A DNA stretch of 5,058 bases from DTYU01 sp040757355 (GCA_040757355.1 JBFLWY010000092.1:1-5058); one strand, 5' to 3'; counted from the stretch's first letter, positions 1 to 5,058 are shown. Numbers and translations are program-made. The notes: a model not told the origin generated them from the letters alone.

Positions 1-90
1 AGCGCTTTGGAGTTTCCAGTTCAATGTGGGTCTATCCTCTTCGCAAAAGCGCCTATACAGGCTCTCTTAAGGAATTTGTTACCCGCACCC

Positions 91-192
91 CCCCGCACTC
101 AATGCAACCTTCGTACTTGAAAACGCCACCACTTCTTTAAGCCTAAATGAACCTTTCCTCTTCGAAGCTCAAAAGCTACATTGAGTGCGGGG
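91..192 (-). repeat. 14-bp perfect inverted repeat in rRNA leader
   Basis: CCCCGCACTCAATG at 91-104 is the exact reverse complement of CATTGAGTGCGGGG at 179-192, separated by 74 nt. In the minus-strand transcript this would make a long GC-rich stem closing a large loop. The loop contains the small palindrome CTTCGAAG (160-167). No U-tract follows on the minus strand, so it does not look like an intrinsic terminator. A structural or processing element of the leader RNA is the likelier role (inference). Confidence 0.75.
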
Positions 193-205
193 TCATGCTT
201 CACCA

Positions 206-223
206 CTGTTCAGTTTTCAAAGA
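206..223 (-). promoter_or_regulatory. boxA-like rRNA antitermination element
   Basis: The minus strand reads TCTTTGAAAACTGAACAG. This is close to the boxA-containing element of Bacillus and Clostridia rrn leaders, where Nus factors assemble to let RNA polymerase read through the structured untranslated rRNA. It lies about 10 nt after the predicted transcription start, the expected place. Identification is by motif resemblance. Confidence 0.65.
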
Positions 224-237
224 CCGTCCGGATTTTT

Positions 238-266
238 ATCTTAGCATACCGTCATTAACGTGTCAA
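238..266 (-). promoter_or_regulatory. Strong sigma-A promoter for the rRNA operon
   Basis: On the minus strand a perfect -35 TTGACA (261-266) is followed by a 17-nt spacer and a -10 TAAGAT (238-243). The TG of an extended -10 (TGCTAAGAT) sits just upstream of the hexamer. Transcription would start near 230-232 and run left through the boxA-like element. The combination of consensus -35, ideal spacing and extended -10 fits an rRNA-strength promoter. Confidence 0.8.
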
Positions 267-294
267 GCGAATTTCCCAACCATTCACCGCTGAA

Positions 295-323
295 ATAGTA
301 ACCTTACTTATATTTTCGATCAA
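295..323 (-). promoter_or_regulatory. Candidate second (upstream) rRNA promoter
   Basis: The minus strand shows TTGATC (318-323), a 17-nt spacer and TACTAT (295-300), each hexamer matching consensus at four of six positions. It lies 57 nt upstream of the stronger promoter in the same direction. Tandem P1/P2 promoters are common for rrn operons, which is why it is listed. The match alone could be chance. Confidence 0.3.
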
Positions 324-465
324 AAATCTAAAACATGAAACGTTAATGTCACCGCAAAGAACCAACCTGTTGAAAAGCCTTCCCCGAACTCAAATTCTTA
401 CACCGGGAGCAGATAAAATCCCACCGGCCAACAACTCCAGTTTATGGTATTAAAAAATAAAAACC

Positions 466-495
466 TGTGGATAGTGTGGATAAATCTGTGTATAA
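466..495 (+). promoter_or_regulatory. Cluster of three DnaA boxes
   Basis: Three nine-base boxes lie in the same orientation. TGTGGATAG (466-474) has one mismatch, TGTGGATAA (475-483) is the perfect consensus (TTATCCACA on the other strand), and TGTGTATAA (487-495) is a perfect TTATNCACA match. The first two abut and the third follows after 3 nt. A degenerate fourth copy, TGTGGAAAT (518-526), has two mismatches. AT-rich sequence flanks both sides (441-463 and 523-570). This is the arrangement of an origin or of a DnaA-titrating or regulatory site. No dnaA, dnaN, rpmH or parAB gene is in the window, so calling it oriC is not supported. Confidence 0.75.
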
Positions 496-567
496 CCTGC
501 GATTTAAGGGCTTTGCCTGTGGAAATTAAAACATAAATCCTTGTTTTTTGTCGAAAGATATATTTGT

Positions 568-1287
568 TTACTTTGGGAACGTTCGTCCGGCGGCAAGTAC
601 CAGACCGAACACTTCCTGCGCCCCGGCCTCCAGAAGAGTCTCCGCCGCAGCAGCCATCGTACTCCCGGTCGTGAAAACGTCGTCAACCACGATAACCTTT
701 TTCCCCATGACCAGGGAGGGGTTGTTAATCCTAAACGAATTCTTGATGTTTGCCAGGCGGGCCACCCTGTTAAGGTTGACCTGAGGCGGGGTTTCTGCAA
801 CCTTGGCCAGAACCGGAGTATAGCTGAGGCCGCACACCCCGGCCACTTCCTCTGCAAGAACTCCTGCCTGGTTAAAGCCGCGTTCCTTCAGGCGCCCTTC
901 GCTCAGGGGAACAGGGACGATAACACCGACTTGCTCGTAAGCAGGTTCCTGCTTCAGGGAAGCGGCCATCAGCCCTCCCAGAAAAGGCACCCCGGCCCGC
1001 CACCCCTTGAACTTCAGGCGGTGGACCGCCTCTCGCAGTATCTTTTCGTAAGGAGCCACCGCACGGCACAGAGTAAACGGCCAGGTCTGCGTCAAGCATT
1101 CAAGACACAATCCTTCGCCGGGCGCACTAAAAAAGCGGCCGCAAACGGGACAGAAGGGTTCACCACCCGCCTGAGCCAGAAAACGGCTGCATTGTTCACA
1201 CAGTCCGGTTTCCCGCCGTGAGCCGCAGAGCGGGCAGCCGCGCTGGGGGAAAAGGAGGTTTATTAAGCTCTGGTAAAATTCTCGCAT
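568..1287 (-). CDS. comF: ComF family protein (phosphoribosyltransferase-like, DNA uptake)
   Basis: The 239-residue protein has the usual ComF/ComFC length and layout. An N-terminal zinc-ribbon region carries four CxxC pairs (C18/C21, C30/C33, C46/C49, C61/C64). A phosphoribosyltransferase-type domain follows, with PVPLS and RLKERGFNQA around 125-142 and a PRPP-loop signature DDVFTTGST at 202-210. In naturally competent bacteria ComFC is a cytoplasmic protein needed for transformation with single-stranded DNA taken up from outside; its enzymatic role, if any, is unsettled. The ATG lies 6 nt after the stop of the cyclase gene. GAGG directly abuts the ATG, too close for a normal Shine-Dalgarno, and a GGAG sits about 18 nt upstream, so expression probably depends on translational coupling. 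All zinc ligands and the PRPP loop are intact. No other competence genes are visible. Confidence 0.92.
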   Translation of the reverse strand: MREFYQSLINLLFPQRGCPLCGSRRETGLCEQCSRFLAQAGGEPFCPVCGRFFSAPGEGLCLECLTQTWPFTLCRAVAPYEKILREAVHRLKFKGWRAGVPFLGGLMAASLKQEPAYEQVGVIVPVPLSEGRLKERGFNQAGVLAEEVAGVCGLSYTPVLAKVAETPPQVNLNRVARLANIKNSFRINNPSLVMGKKVIVVDDVFTTGSTMAAAAETLLEAGAQEVFGLVLAAGRTFPK

Positions 1288-1293
1288 CCTCAG

Positions 1294-2994
1294 TTAACGG
1301 AAATACTCCACGTTTTTGACACCGCCCGCGGCGACTACGCTGTTACCGCAGGCACTGGCCTCTCTTAGCGCCCTTTCCGCTTTCTGCAGTAGATCCGAAA
1401 GGCTCGCACCGTCCGACGGAAAAACAGCCACGCCGATGCTCACTTTTAAACTTAGAGGCTCAAAGACCCCCTCAACTCCGAAAAGATGTCTTTCAACTGC
1501 AACCCGCAGGCGCTCAGCCGTTTCCTTGGCCACCGTTTCCGCCGCCCCGGGCAGCAGCACCGAAAACTCATCTCCGCCATACCGCGCCAAAAGATCATGT
1601 CCCCGGAGACAACCCCTGAAGACCCGCGCCACCTCGCGGAGCGCCGCGTCTCCCACAAGCGGCCCGTAAGTTTCATTGAACTTCTTAAACTTATCTATAT
1701 CCGCGAGTACCAGTGCCAAGGGTTCATCGCGGTCCATCGCCCGTTCACATTCGGCCTGCAGACGGAGCAGAAAATAGCGCCTGTTTAAAACTCCGGATAC
1801 CGGATCTGTTCGCGCCAAATGCTCGATCTGGTTAAAAAGCCGCGAATTTATGATCGCTACCGCTGCTTGCCCCGCAATAATGGTCAGCAGGGAAAGGCTC
1901 CGCTCGTCAAAGGCATAGGGGCGCCGCTCACCCAGCAAAAAGATTCCCAACACCTCATTTTCGGAAATAAGAGGTATCACCATCAGCGACCGCTCGGCGG
2001 TGATAAAACCCGACTCATTTTTCAAACGCGGGTCTTCCCGCGTGTCGTACACGATTTCCGGTTCCCGGTTCTCGGCAACCATCCCGACAAACCCTTCAGT
2101 ACCAAGCACACCTTCCTTGATCTGACGGATAAAAGGACTGCTGACCGCCGCTGGTACAAAAACGCGGCGCTCCCCGGACCAGATATAGATGACCCCCGTC
2201 CGGTAAGATACTACCCGCCTGATTGTTCCAAGGATAAAATCTAGTGTTTTCTCTAGGGAAACGCTTTCACCGAGGCGGCGCGCAACGTGGTAAAGGGCGT
2301 AGAGCTCCCGGTTGGTAAGCATAAGCATAACGTATAGCCGCAGCACGAACTGAAGGATAAGTACCGGGATAAAAAGCAGCACCGCAGCCCAAAAGGCCAT
2401 TGACTTCCAGAGCAGAATCATGATGTAGGCCAGCGGGAGGGTGAACAGGTAAGTAAGCGCATCCCATTTCAACGCTTCCCGCCACAAAACTAATGGGTGA
2501 TAGCGCCGCCGGGGGAGCAGGTACAGATATACCATTGCATGGTTAGCCACAAAATACGCTGCTGTAAACGCAAAAACCGGAAGAGAATTAGTAAAAGACT
2601 CCTGGTGTGCAGTGGCTCCGCCGGCATAGAGATAAACGATATCGGCCAGCCAGAAGGCCGTAACACACTGGGCAGCATTGAAAAGTGTGGCGCGCCACGG
2701 TCCCCCGCGGCCGAAAAGTCGCTGGCTTACCAAGGTGACGATGCCGGCAGTCCAGACAACTGCAGGCAGCCCATAGACGAGAAAAAGGGTGAGCGCCACC
2801 GCCCACCCCGCAGATAACTGGCCCTGAGGTAAAGAGACCGTTAACCCTTCAGCTACCAGCCAAAGGAGAGCCATTATTACGATTTCCGAGGTTGCGTCGA
2901 GATCAAATTGCCCTGCTGTACCGGAAAGAACAGTTATCCCGAGGATTATAACCAGCCATGTAAATAGAACATGCAAAATGCCCTTCGGGCGCAC
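1294..2994 (-). CDS. Membrane-anchored GAF-GGDEF diguanylate cyclase
   Basis: This 566-residue protein probably makes cyclic di-GMP from two GTP at the inner face of the membrane. Residues 1-226 are mostly hydrophobic, with about six or seven membrane segments (near 5-27, 36-55, 62-90, 105-124, 136-160, 178-196, 199-226). Residues 245-385 look like a GAF sensor domain. The GGDEF domain spans about 393-560: ADIDKF (431-436) supplies metal-binding aspartate, GGDEF (473-477) is intact, and RGHD (464-467) lies exactly five residues upstream as the RxxD product-inhibition site. The usual NDxxGH stretch reads NETYGP, a mild departure, but N440 and D449 are kept. The GTG start is chosen because GGAGG (3002-3006) lies 7 nt upstream. 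No EAL domain is present. The signal sensed cannot be read from sequence. Confidence 0.92.
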   Translation of the reverse strand: MRPKGILHVLFTWLVIILGITVLSGTAGQFDLDATSEIVIMALLWLVAEGLTVSLPQGQLSAGWAVALTLFLVYGLPAVVWTAGIVTLVSQRLFGRGGPWRATLFNAAQCVTAFWLADIVYLYAGGATAHQESFTNSLPVFAFTAAYFVANHAMVYLYLLPRRRYHPLVLWREALKWDALTYLFTLPLAYIMILLWKSMAFWAAVLLFIPVLILQFVLRLYVMLMLTNRELYALYHVARRLGESVSLEKTLDFILGTIRRVVSYRTGVIYIWSGERRVFVPAAVSSPFIRQIKEGVLGTEGFVGMVAENREPEIVYDTREDPRLKNESGFITAERSLMVIPLISENEVLGIFLLGERRPYAFDERSLSLLTIIAGQAAVAIINSRLFNQIEHLARTDPVSGVLNRRYFLLRLQAECERAMDRDEPLALVLADIDKFKKFNETYGPLVGDAALREVARVFRGCLRGHDLLARYGGDEFSVLLPGAAETVAKETAERLRVAVERHLFGVEGVFEPLSLKVSIGVAVFPSDGASLSDLLQKAERALREASACGNSVVAAGGVKNVEYFR

Positions 2995-3001
2995 CCGTCT
3001 C

Positions 3002-3006
3002 CCTCC
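3002..3006 (-). promoter_or_regulatory. Shine-Dalgarno for the cyclase GTG start
   Basis: GGAGG on the minus strand, 7 nt before the GTG at 2992-2994, fixes the start of the diguanylate cyclase. No convincing promoter was found between this site and the metK terminator at 3049-3074. Confidence 0.8.
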
Positions 3007-3048
3007 ACGAAAGTATTCGACAAACGCTTCCCTGTCCCTGCTTACAAA

Positions 3049-3074
3049 TCAAAAAGCCGGCAACAACCCGGCTT
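3049..3074 (-). terminator. Rho-independent terminator of metK
   Basis: On the minus strand AAGCCGG (3068-3074), a 7-nt loop and CCGGCTT (3054-3060) form a perfect 7-bp stem that runs into a T-rich tail (TTTTTGATTT). It lies about 57 nt after the metK stop codon. It separates metK from the cyclase-comF unit, though read-through is possible because no clear promoter was found for the cyclase. Confidence 0.9.
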
Positions 3075-3131
3075 AAGCATAGGCAAGGAGCCCAAATTAT
3101 TTCAAACCTTCGGGGTTTGTAACCTCGTGTT

Positions 3132-4313
3132 TTACGTGTCAGCGCGTAACGCCTCGGCCTTGTCGGTCCGTTCCCACGGCAGGTCAACGTCCGTTCTACC
3201 GAAATGCCCGTAGGCAGCCGTCTTTTTGTATATCGGCCGCCTCAAATCAAAATGGGCGATAATAGCTGCCGGACGGAGATCGAAGTGTTTCTTTACCAGT
3301 TCTATTAACCTGTCTTCAGGAACCTTGCCGGTCCCGAAGGTATCAACGCTTATCGATAGAGGCCGTGCGACACCAATAGCATAGGACACCTGCACCTCAC
3401 ACCGGTCAGCTAAGCCCGCTGCGACAATGTTTTTTGCAACGTATCGAACCGCATAGCTGGCCGAGCGATCGACCTTGGTCGGGTCCTTCCCCGAGAAACA
3501 CCCGCCCCCGTGATGCGCTATGCCTCCGTAAGTATCAACAATTATCTTCCGCCCTGTGAGGCCGGTATCCCCCTGCGGCCCGCCGACCACGAACCGGCCC
3601 GTAGGATTAACCAAAAAGCGAGTGTCCCCGTCCAGTAACTTCGTGGGTACGATGGGGCGGATGACTTTTGTAAGGATGTCCTCCCGAATTGTCGGCAAAT
3701 CGATGTCCGGGTGGTGTTGGGCTGATACCAGAACCGTATGCACCCTAACCGGTGCATCATCGTCATATTGCACAATAACCTGCGTCTTTCCGTCCGGCCG
3801 TAAATAAGGCAGTTCGCCCTCCTTACGAACAGCAGCCAACCTCCGGGCAAGTTTATGCGCCAGCATAATCGGCAGCGGCATAAGTTCCGGCGTCTCGTTA
3901 CAGGCATAACCAAACATGAGGCCCTGATCACCTGCTCCGACCAGGCTGTACGCATCGCTGTCGGTGCCGCTTTTGGCTTCCAGTGCCTTGTCGACCCCGA
4001 TCGCGATATCCGGAGACTGCTCCTGAATGCTTGTGACCACAGCACAGGTTTCACTGTCGAAGCCGAATTTCGCCCGTGTGTACCCTATCTCGCGGATTGT
4101 CTCGCGGACCACCGTGGGGATGTCCACATAACATTTAGTCGTAACCTCCCCCGCCACGAAAGCAAGGCCGGTGGTGACAAGGGTTTCGCACGCCACACGT
4201 GCTTCAGGGTCTTCAGCGAGCATCGCGTCGAGGATGGCGTCGGATATTTGATCGGCCATTTTGTCCGGGTGGCCTTCGGTTACAGACTCAGAGGCAACAA
4301 AGCGTTTTGCCAT
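3132..4313 (-). CDS. metK: S-adenosylmethionine synthase (methionine adenosyltransferase)
   Basis: MetK joins methionine and ATP to give S-adenosylmethionine, phosphate and pyrophosphate. It is a cytoplasmic, normally tetrameric enzyme that supplies the cell's methyl donor. The 393 residues match the family length of about 380-400. The N-terminal GHPDK (14-18) holds the conserved catalytic and metal-site residues. Signature 1, GAGDQGLMFGY, is at 126-136. The phosphate-binding signature 2 is at 269-277 and reads GGGCFSGKD; cysteine is an allowed variant where many bacteria have alanine. The C-terminal LRRPIYKKTAAYGHFGR region (357-373) is also typical. The ATG start is supported by GGGAG (4322-4326) 8 nt upstream. 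The gene has its own promoter and terminator, so it is probably monocistronic. The roughly 75-nt leader is too short for a SAM-I riboswitch. Confidence 0.98.
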   Translation of the reverse strand: MAKRFVASESVTEGHPDKMADQISDAILDAMLAEDPEARVACETLVTTGLAFVAGEVTTKCYVDIPTVVRETIREIGYTRAKFGFDSETCAVVTSIQEQSPDIAIGVDKALEAKSGTDSDAYSLVGAGDQGLMFGYACNETPELMPLPIMLAHKLARRLAAVRKEGELPYLRPDGKTQVIVQYDDDAPVRVHTVLVSAQHHPDIDLPTIREDILTKVIRPIVPTKLLDGDTRFLVNPTGRFVVGGPQGDTGLTGRKIIVDTYGGIAHHGGGCFSGKDPTKVDRSASYAVRYVAKNIVAAGLADRCEVQVSYAIGVARPLSISVDTFGTGKVPEDRLIELVKKHFDLRPAAIIAHFDLRRPIYKKTAAYGHFGRTDVDLPWERTDKAEALRADT

Positions 4314-4321
4314 AATTCTCT

Positions 4322-4326
4322 CTCCC
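4322..4326 (-). promoter_or_regulatory. Shine-Dalgarno for metK
   Basis: GGGAG on the minus strand, within GGGAGAGAG, lies 8 nt before the ATG at 4311-4313 and supports that start. Confidence 0.75.
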
Positions 4327-4394
4327 GTCGTTATTTATAATTTAATCGTGTCTCAAAGGAAGCTTCTGCAAAAAATCTGGCATTTTTCCGTCTA

Positions 4395-4423
4395 ATTTTA
4401 ACAAGGCCGCTCGGCCCTGTCAA
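4395..4423 (-). promoter_or_regulatory. Sigma-A promoter of metK, with palindromic spacer
   Basis: The minus strand shows a perfect -35 TTGACA (4418-4423), a 17-nt spacer and a -10 TAAAAT (4395-4400) with one mismatch to TATAAT. Transcription would begin near 4388, leaving about 75 nt of leader before the metK ATG. The spacer contains the perfect palindrome GGCCGAGCGGCC (5-bp arms, 4405-4416), placed where a repressor could block polymerase. A short A/T hairpin (4371-4387) sits at the very 5' end of the predicted message. Confidence 0.85.
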
Positions 4424-4630
4424 CGCCGCACCCGTTTTTTAGGGCACCGTAGGCAAACAGAACCTTACTCTGTCGCATCTCCGTCTGTTGGGTGGAGCAT
4501 GTCAAATGTATTTGTTTGTTATTTAGGGGGCCAGACCCTTCGCCGACGCCTGATGACCGATATTCGCGCTGTATTTTGCCGGTTCCGGGCTTTCGATAAA
4601 AACCTCGCAGCGTATTCTTTCTAACACTCC
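4424..4630. other. Intergenic region between the YlmC/YmxH-family gene and metK
   Basis: About 207 nt contain no open reading frame with a plausible start signal, no recognisable riboswitch and no clear terminator for the upstream gene. The only notable motif is GGGTCTGGCCCCC on the minus strand (4526-4538), a near-palindromic G/C string. A TTGACA-like hexamer near 4500-4505 has no matching -10. Confidence 0.5.
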
Positions 4631-4879
4631 CTACTCGGTCTTTTCCCAGGACGCAACCTCTACCAGTACCGTATCCACCCCTATCTTTTTGATCTGGTTC
4701 CAGGGAATCACCAGGTCCCGGCCGAAGCGAAAAAGCCCCAAGTGTTTTTTTCCGGCTTGGAGAACAAGTGCGGTGACTGTTCCCTTCTCGTCGATATGCA
4801 TATCCTTCACCGGTCCGAGGCGCCGTCCGTCGACCATATTAACAAAGTCCCGCCTGGTCAACTCTGAAACCTTTAACAA
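4631..4879 (-). CDS. YlmC/YmxH family sporulation protein (PRC-barrel)
   Basis: This 82-residue protein is a single PRC-barrel domain: MLKVSELTRRDFVN at the start, VDGRRLGPVKDMHIDE in the middle (17-32) and DLVIPWNQIKKIGVDTVLV near the end (55-73). The spacing and the IPWxxIKKIG motif match the YlmC/YmxH family, which is confined to endospore-forming Firmicutes. Its molecular role is unknown. No signal peptide or membrane segment is seen, so it is probably cytoplasmic. The start is TTG, supported by GGGAGG (4888-4893) 8 nt upstream; no in-frame ATG lies nearby. That Shine-Dalgarno is one arm of a 7-bp hairpin described separately. Both ylmC and ymxH paralogues fit, so no symbol is assigned. 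Confidence 0.88.
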   Translation of the reverse strand: MLKVSELTRRDFVNMVDGRRLGPVKDMHIDEKGTVTALVLQAGKKHLGLFRFGRDLVIPWNQIKKIGVDTVLVEVASWEKTE

Positions 4880-4886
4880 CTCTACC

Positions 4887-4917
4887 GCCTCCCATTTACT
4901 CGTATGCCAAGGGAGGC
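4887..4917 (-). promoter_or_regulatory. Hairpin covering the Shine-Dalgarno of the YlmC/YmxH-family gene
   Basis: On the minus strand GCCTCCC (4911-4917) and GGGAGGC (4887-4893) are perfect complements separated by 17 nt, extendable by two G-U pairs. The second arm contains the whole GGGAGG ribosome binding site. If transcribed together, the stem would hide that site from the ribosome. No U-tract follows, so it is not a typical terminator. Pairing is seen directly; a regulatory role is inference. Confidence 0.6.
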
Positions 4918-4951
4918 AAAACGGTTACAATTACTCCTCCGAAAATAGACT

Positions 4952-5058
4952 TTAAGCGGCAGTGTTTTCCAGGTCTTGCAGTTCGACCCGGAAGCCGATG
5001 GCCTCAAGCCGCTTCTTCAATCTCCTTGCCACCGCATGCCGATCCAGACGATCGAAGT
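4952..5058 (-). CDS. C-terminal end of an unidentified protein, possibly a transposase (partial)
   Basis: A minus-strand frame stays open from the right edge to a TAA at 4952-4954, giving the last 34 residues of a protein whose start lies outside the window. The tail begins FDRLDRHAVARRLKKRLEAI and ends ELQDLENTAA. It is basic and helical-looking, with a codon pattern rich in G/C third positions, so it appears to be real coding sequence. The RRLKKRLEAIGFRV stretch resembles the ends of some insertion-sequence transposases, but I cannot name a family and 34 residues are too few to be sure. It ends 72 nt before the start of the YlmC/YmxH-family gene. No terminator is visible between them. Confidence 0.5.
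   Translation of the reverse strand, partial: FDRLDRHAVARRLKKRLEAIGFRVELQDLENTAA

Larger units (their letters stand above)
1..230 (-). other. rRNA operon leader (5' part of pre-16S transcript), partial
   Basis: Read on the minus strand, this stretch begins at the predicted start site of a strong promoter and contains TCTTTGAAAACTGAACAG (206-223). That element is typical of Firmicute rRNA leaders and spacers and includes the boxA antitermination core. No open reading frame with a ribosome binding site is seen. The leader is rich in inverted repeats: a perfect 14-bp pair at 91-104 and 179-192, and a 7-bp pair at 2-8 and 46-52. I infer that the 16S rRNA gene starts just left of position 1, which is not visible here. 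The same element also occurs in 16S-23S spacers, but the promoter directly upstream favours a leader. Confidence 0.7.
244..567. other. Intergenic region between comF and the rRNA leader
   Basis: About 320 nt hold no credible gene. They contain the promoters and DnaA boxes listed separately, and a weak imperfect hairpin at about 404-427 (CCGGGA paired with TCCC/CCGG). No U-tract terminator was found for comF, so comF transcripts either end by another mechanism or run on toward the rRNA operon. Confidence 0.6.

Noticed and set aside
404..427. Imperfect hairpin with CCGG ends as the comF terminator
   Set aside because: It lies about 140 nt past the stop, has a large loop and interrupted stem, and no T-tract follows on the minus strand.
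460..500. Calling the DnaA-box cluster the chromosomal oriC
   Set aside because: No dnaA, dnaN, rpmH or parAB is present, and the four complete genes on the right would be head-on to a fork leaving this point. Kept only as a DnaA-box cluster.
541..1221. Long plus-strand open frame of 226 codons opposite comF
   Set aside because: It is antisense to a clear ComF gene, has no ribosome binding site and no recognisable motif, and arises from the codon bias of the opposite strand.
1819..2244. Plus-strand open frame opposite the GAF region of the cyclase
   Set aside because: It is a shadow of the real minus-strand gene; its product has no domain-like pattern and there is no start signal.
3103..3119. 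Hairpin CAAACC/GGTTTG right after metK as a terminator
   Set aside because: The stem is weak and is followed by AAATAATTT rather than a T-tract. The stronger terminator at 3049-3074 explains the end of metK.
3855..4340. Plus-strand open frame of 161 codons opposite metK
   Set aside because: It overlaps the highly conserved metK coding sequence entirely, and no translation signal is present.
4332..4356. TTGAGA and TATAAA on the minus strand as the metK promoter
   Set aside because: The two hexamers are only 11 nt apart, too short, while a near-consensus promoter with a 17-nt spacer lies just upstream.
4314..4388. SAM riboswitch in the metK leader
   Set aside because: The predicted leader is about 75 nt and I see no SAM-I core; a covariance-model search would settle it.
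4483..4505. TTGACA-like hexamer on the minus strand as a second metK promoter
   Set aside because: No -10-like sequence occurs at 16-18 nt spacing.

Overview
This 5,058-base window is moderately GC-rich (roughly half G+C by eye). It looks like chromosome from an endospore-forming Firmicute, probably a clostridial one of the Peptococcaceae type (Pelotomaculum/Desulfotomaculum-like). The pointers are a YlmC/YmxH-family sporulation gene, a Gram-positive rRNA leader with a TCTTTGAAAACTGAACAG element, strong AGGAGG-type ribosome binding sites, use of TTG and GTG starts, and a Firmicute-type MetK. The genus is inference only.

Everything recognisable is on the minus strand, so transcription runs from right to left. 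From the right edge: (1) the last 34 codons of an unidentified protein, possibly a transposase C-terminus (4952-5058); (2) a small PRC-barrel sporulation-family gene with a TTG start, whose Shine-Dalgarno lies in one arm of a 7-bp GC-rich hairpin (4631-4879); (3) a 317-nt intergenic stretch carrying a near-consensus sigma-A promoter; (4) metK (3132-4313), closed by a Rho-independent terminator; (5) a membrane-bound GAF-GGDEF diguanylate cyclase (1294-2994), followed 6 nt later by (6) a comF-family gene (568-1287), apparently translationally coupled to it; (7) a non-coding stretch of about 570 nt holding a tight cluster of DnaA boxes (466-495), then one good and one candidate sigma-A promoter, then what looks like the leader of a ribosomal RNA operon. 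The predicted 16S gene lies just beyond the left edge.

metK makes S-adenosylmethionine and appears to be its own transcription unit. The cyclase and comF form a two-gene unit pairing a c-di-GMP synthase with a DNA-uptake protein family. The least ordinary parts are the DnaA-box cluster between comF and the rRNA promoter, the hairpin over the start of the sporulation-family gene, the palindrome inside the metK promoter spacer, and the 14-bp inverted repeat in the rRNA leader. I found no convincing wholly new multi-gene system; the protein-coding genes belong to known families.
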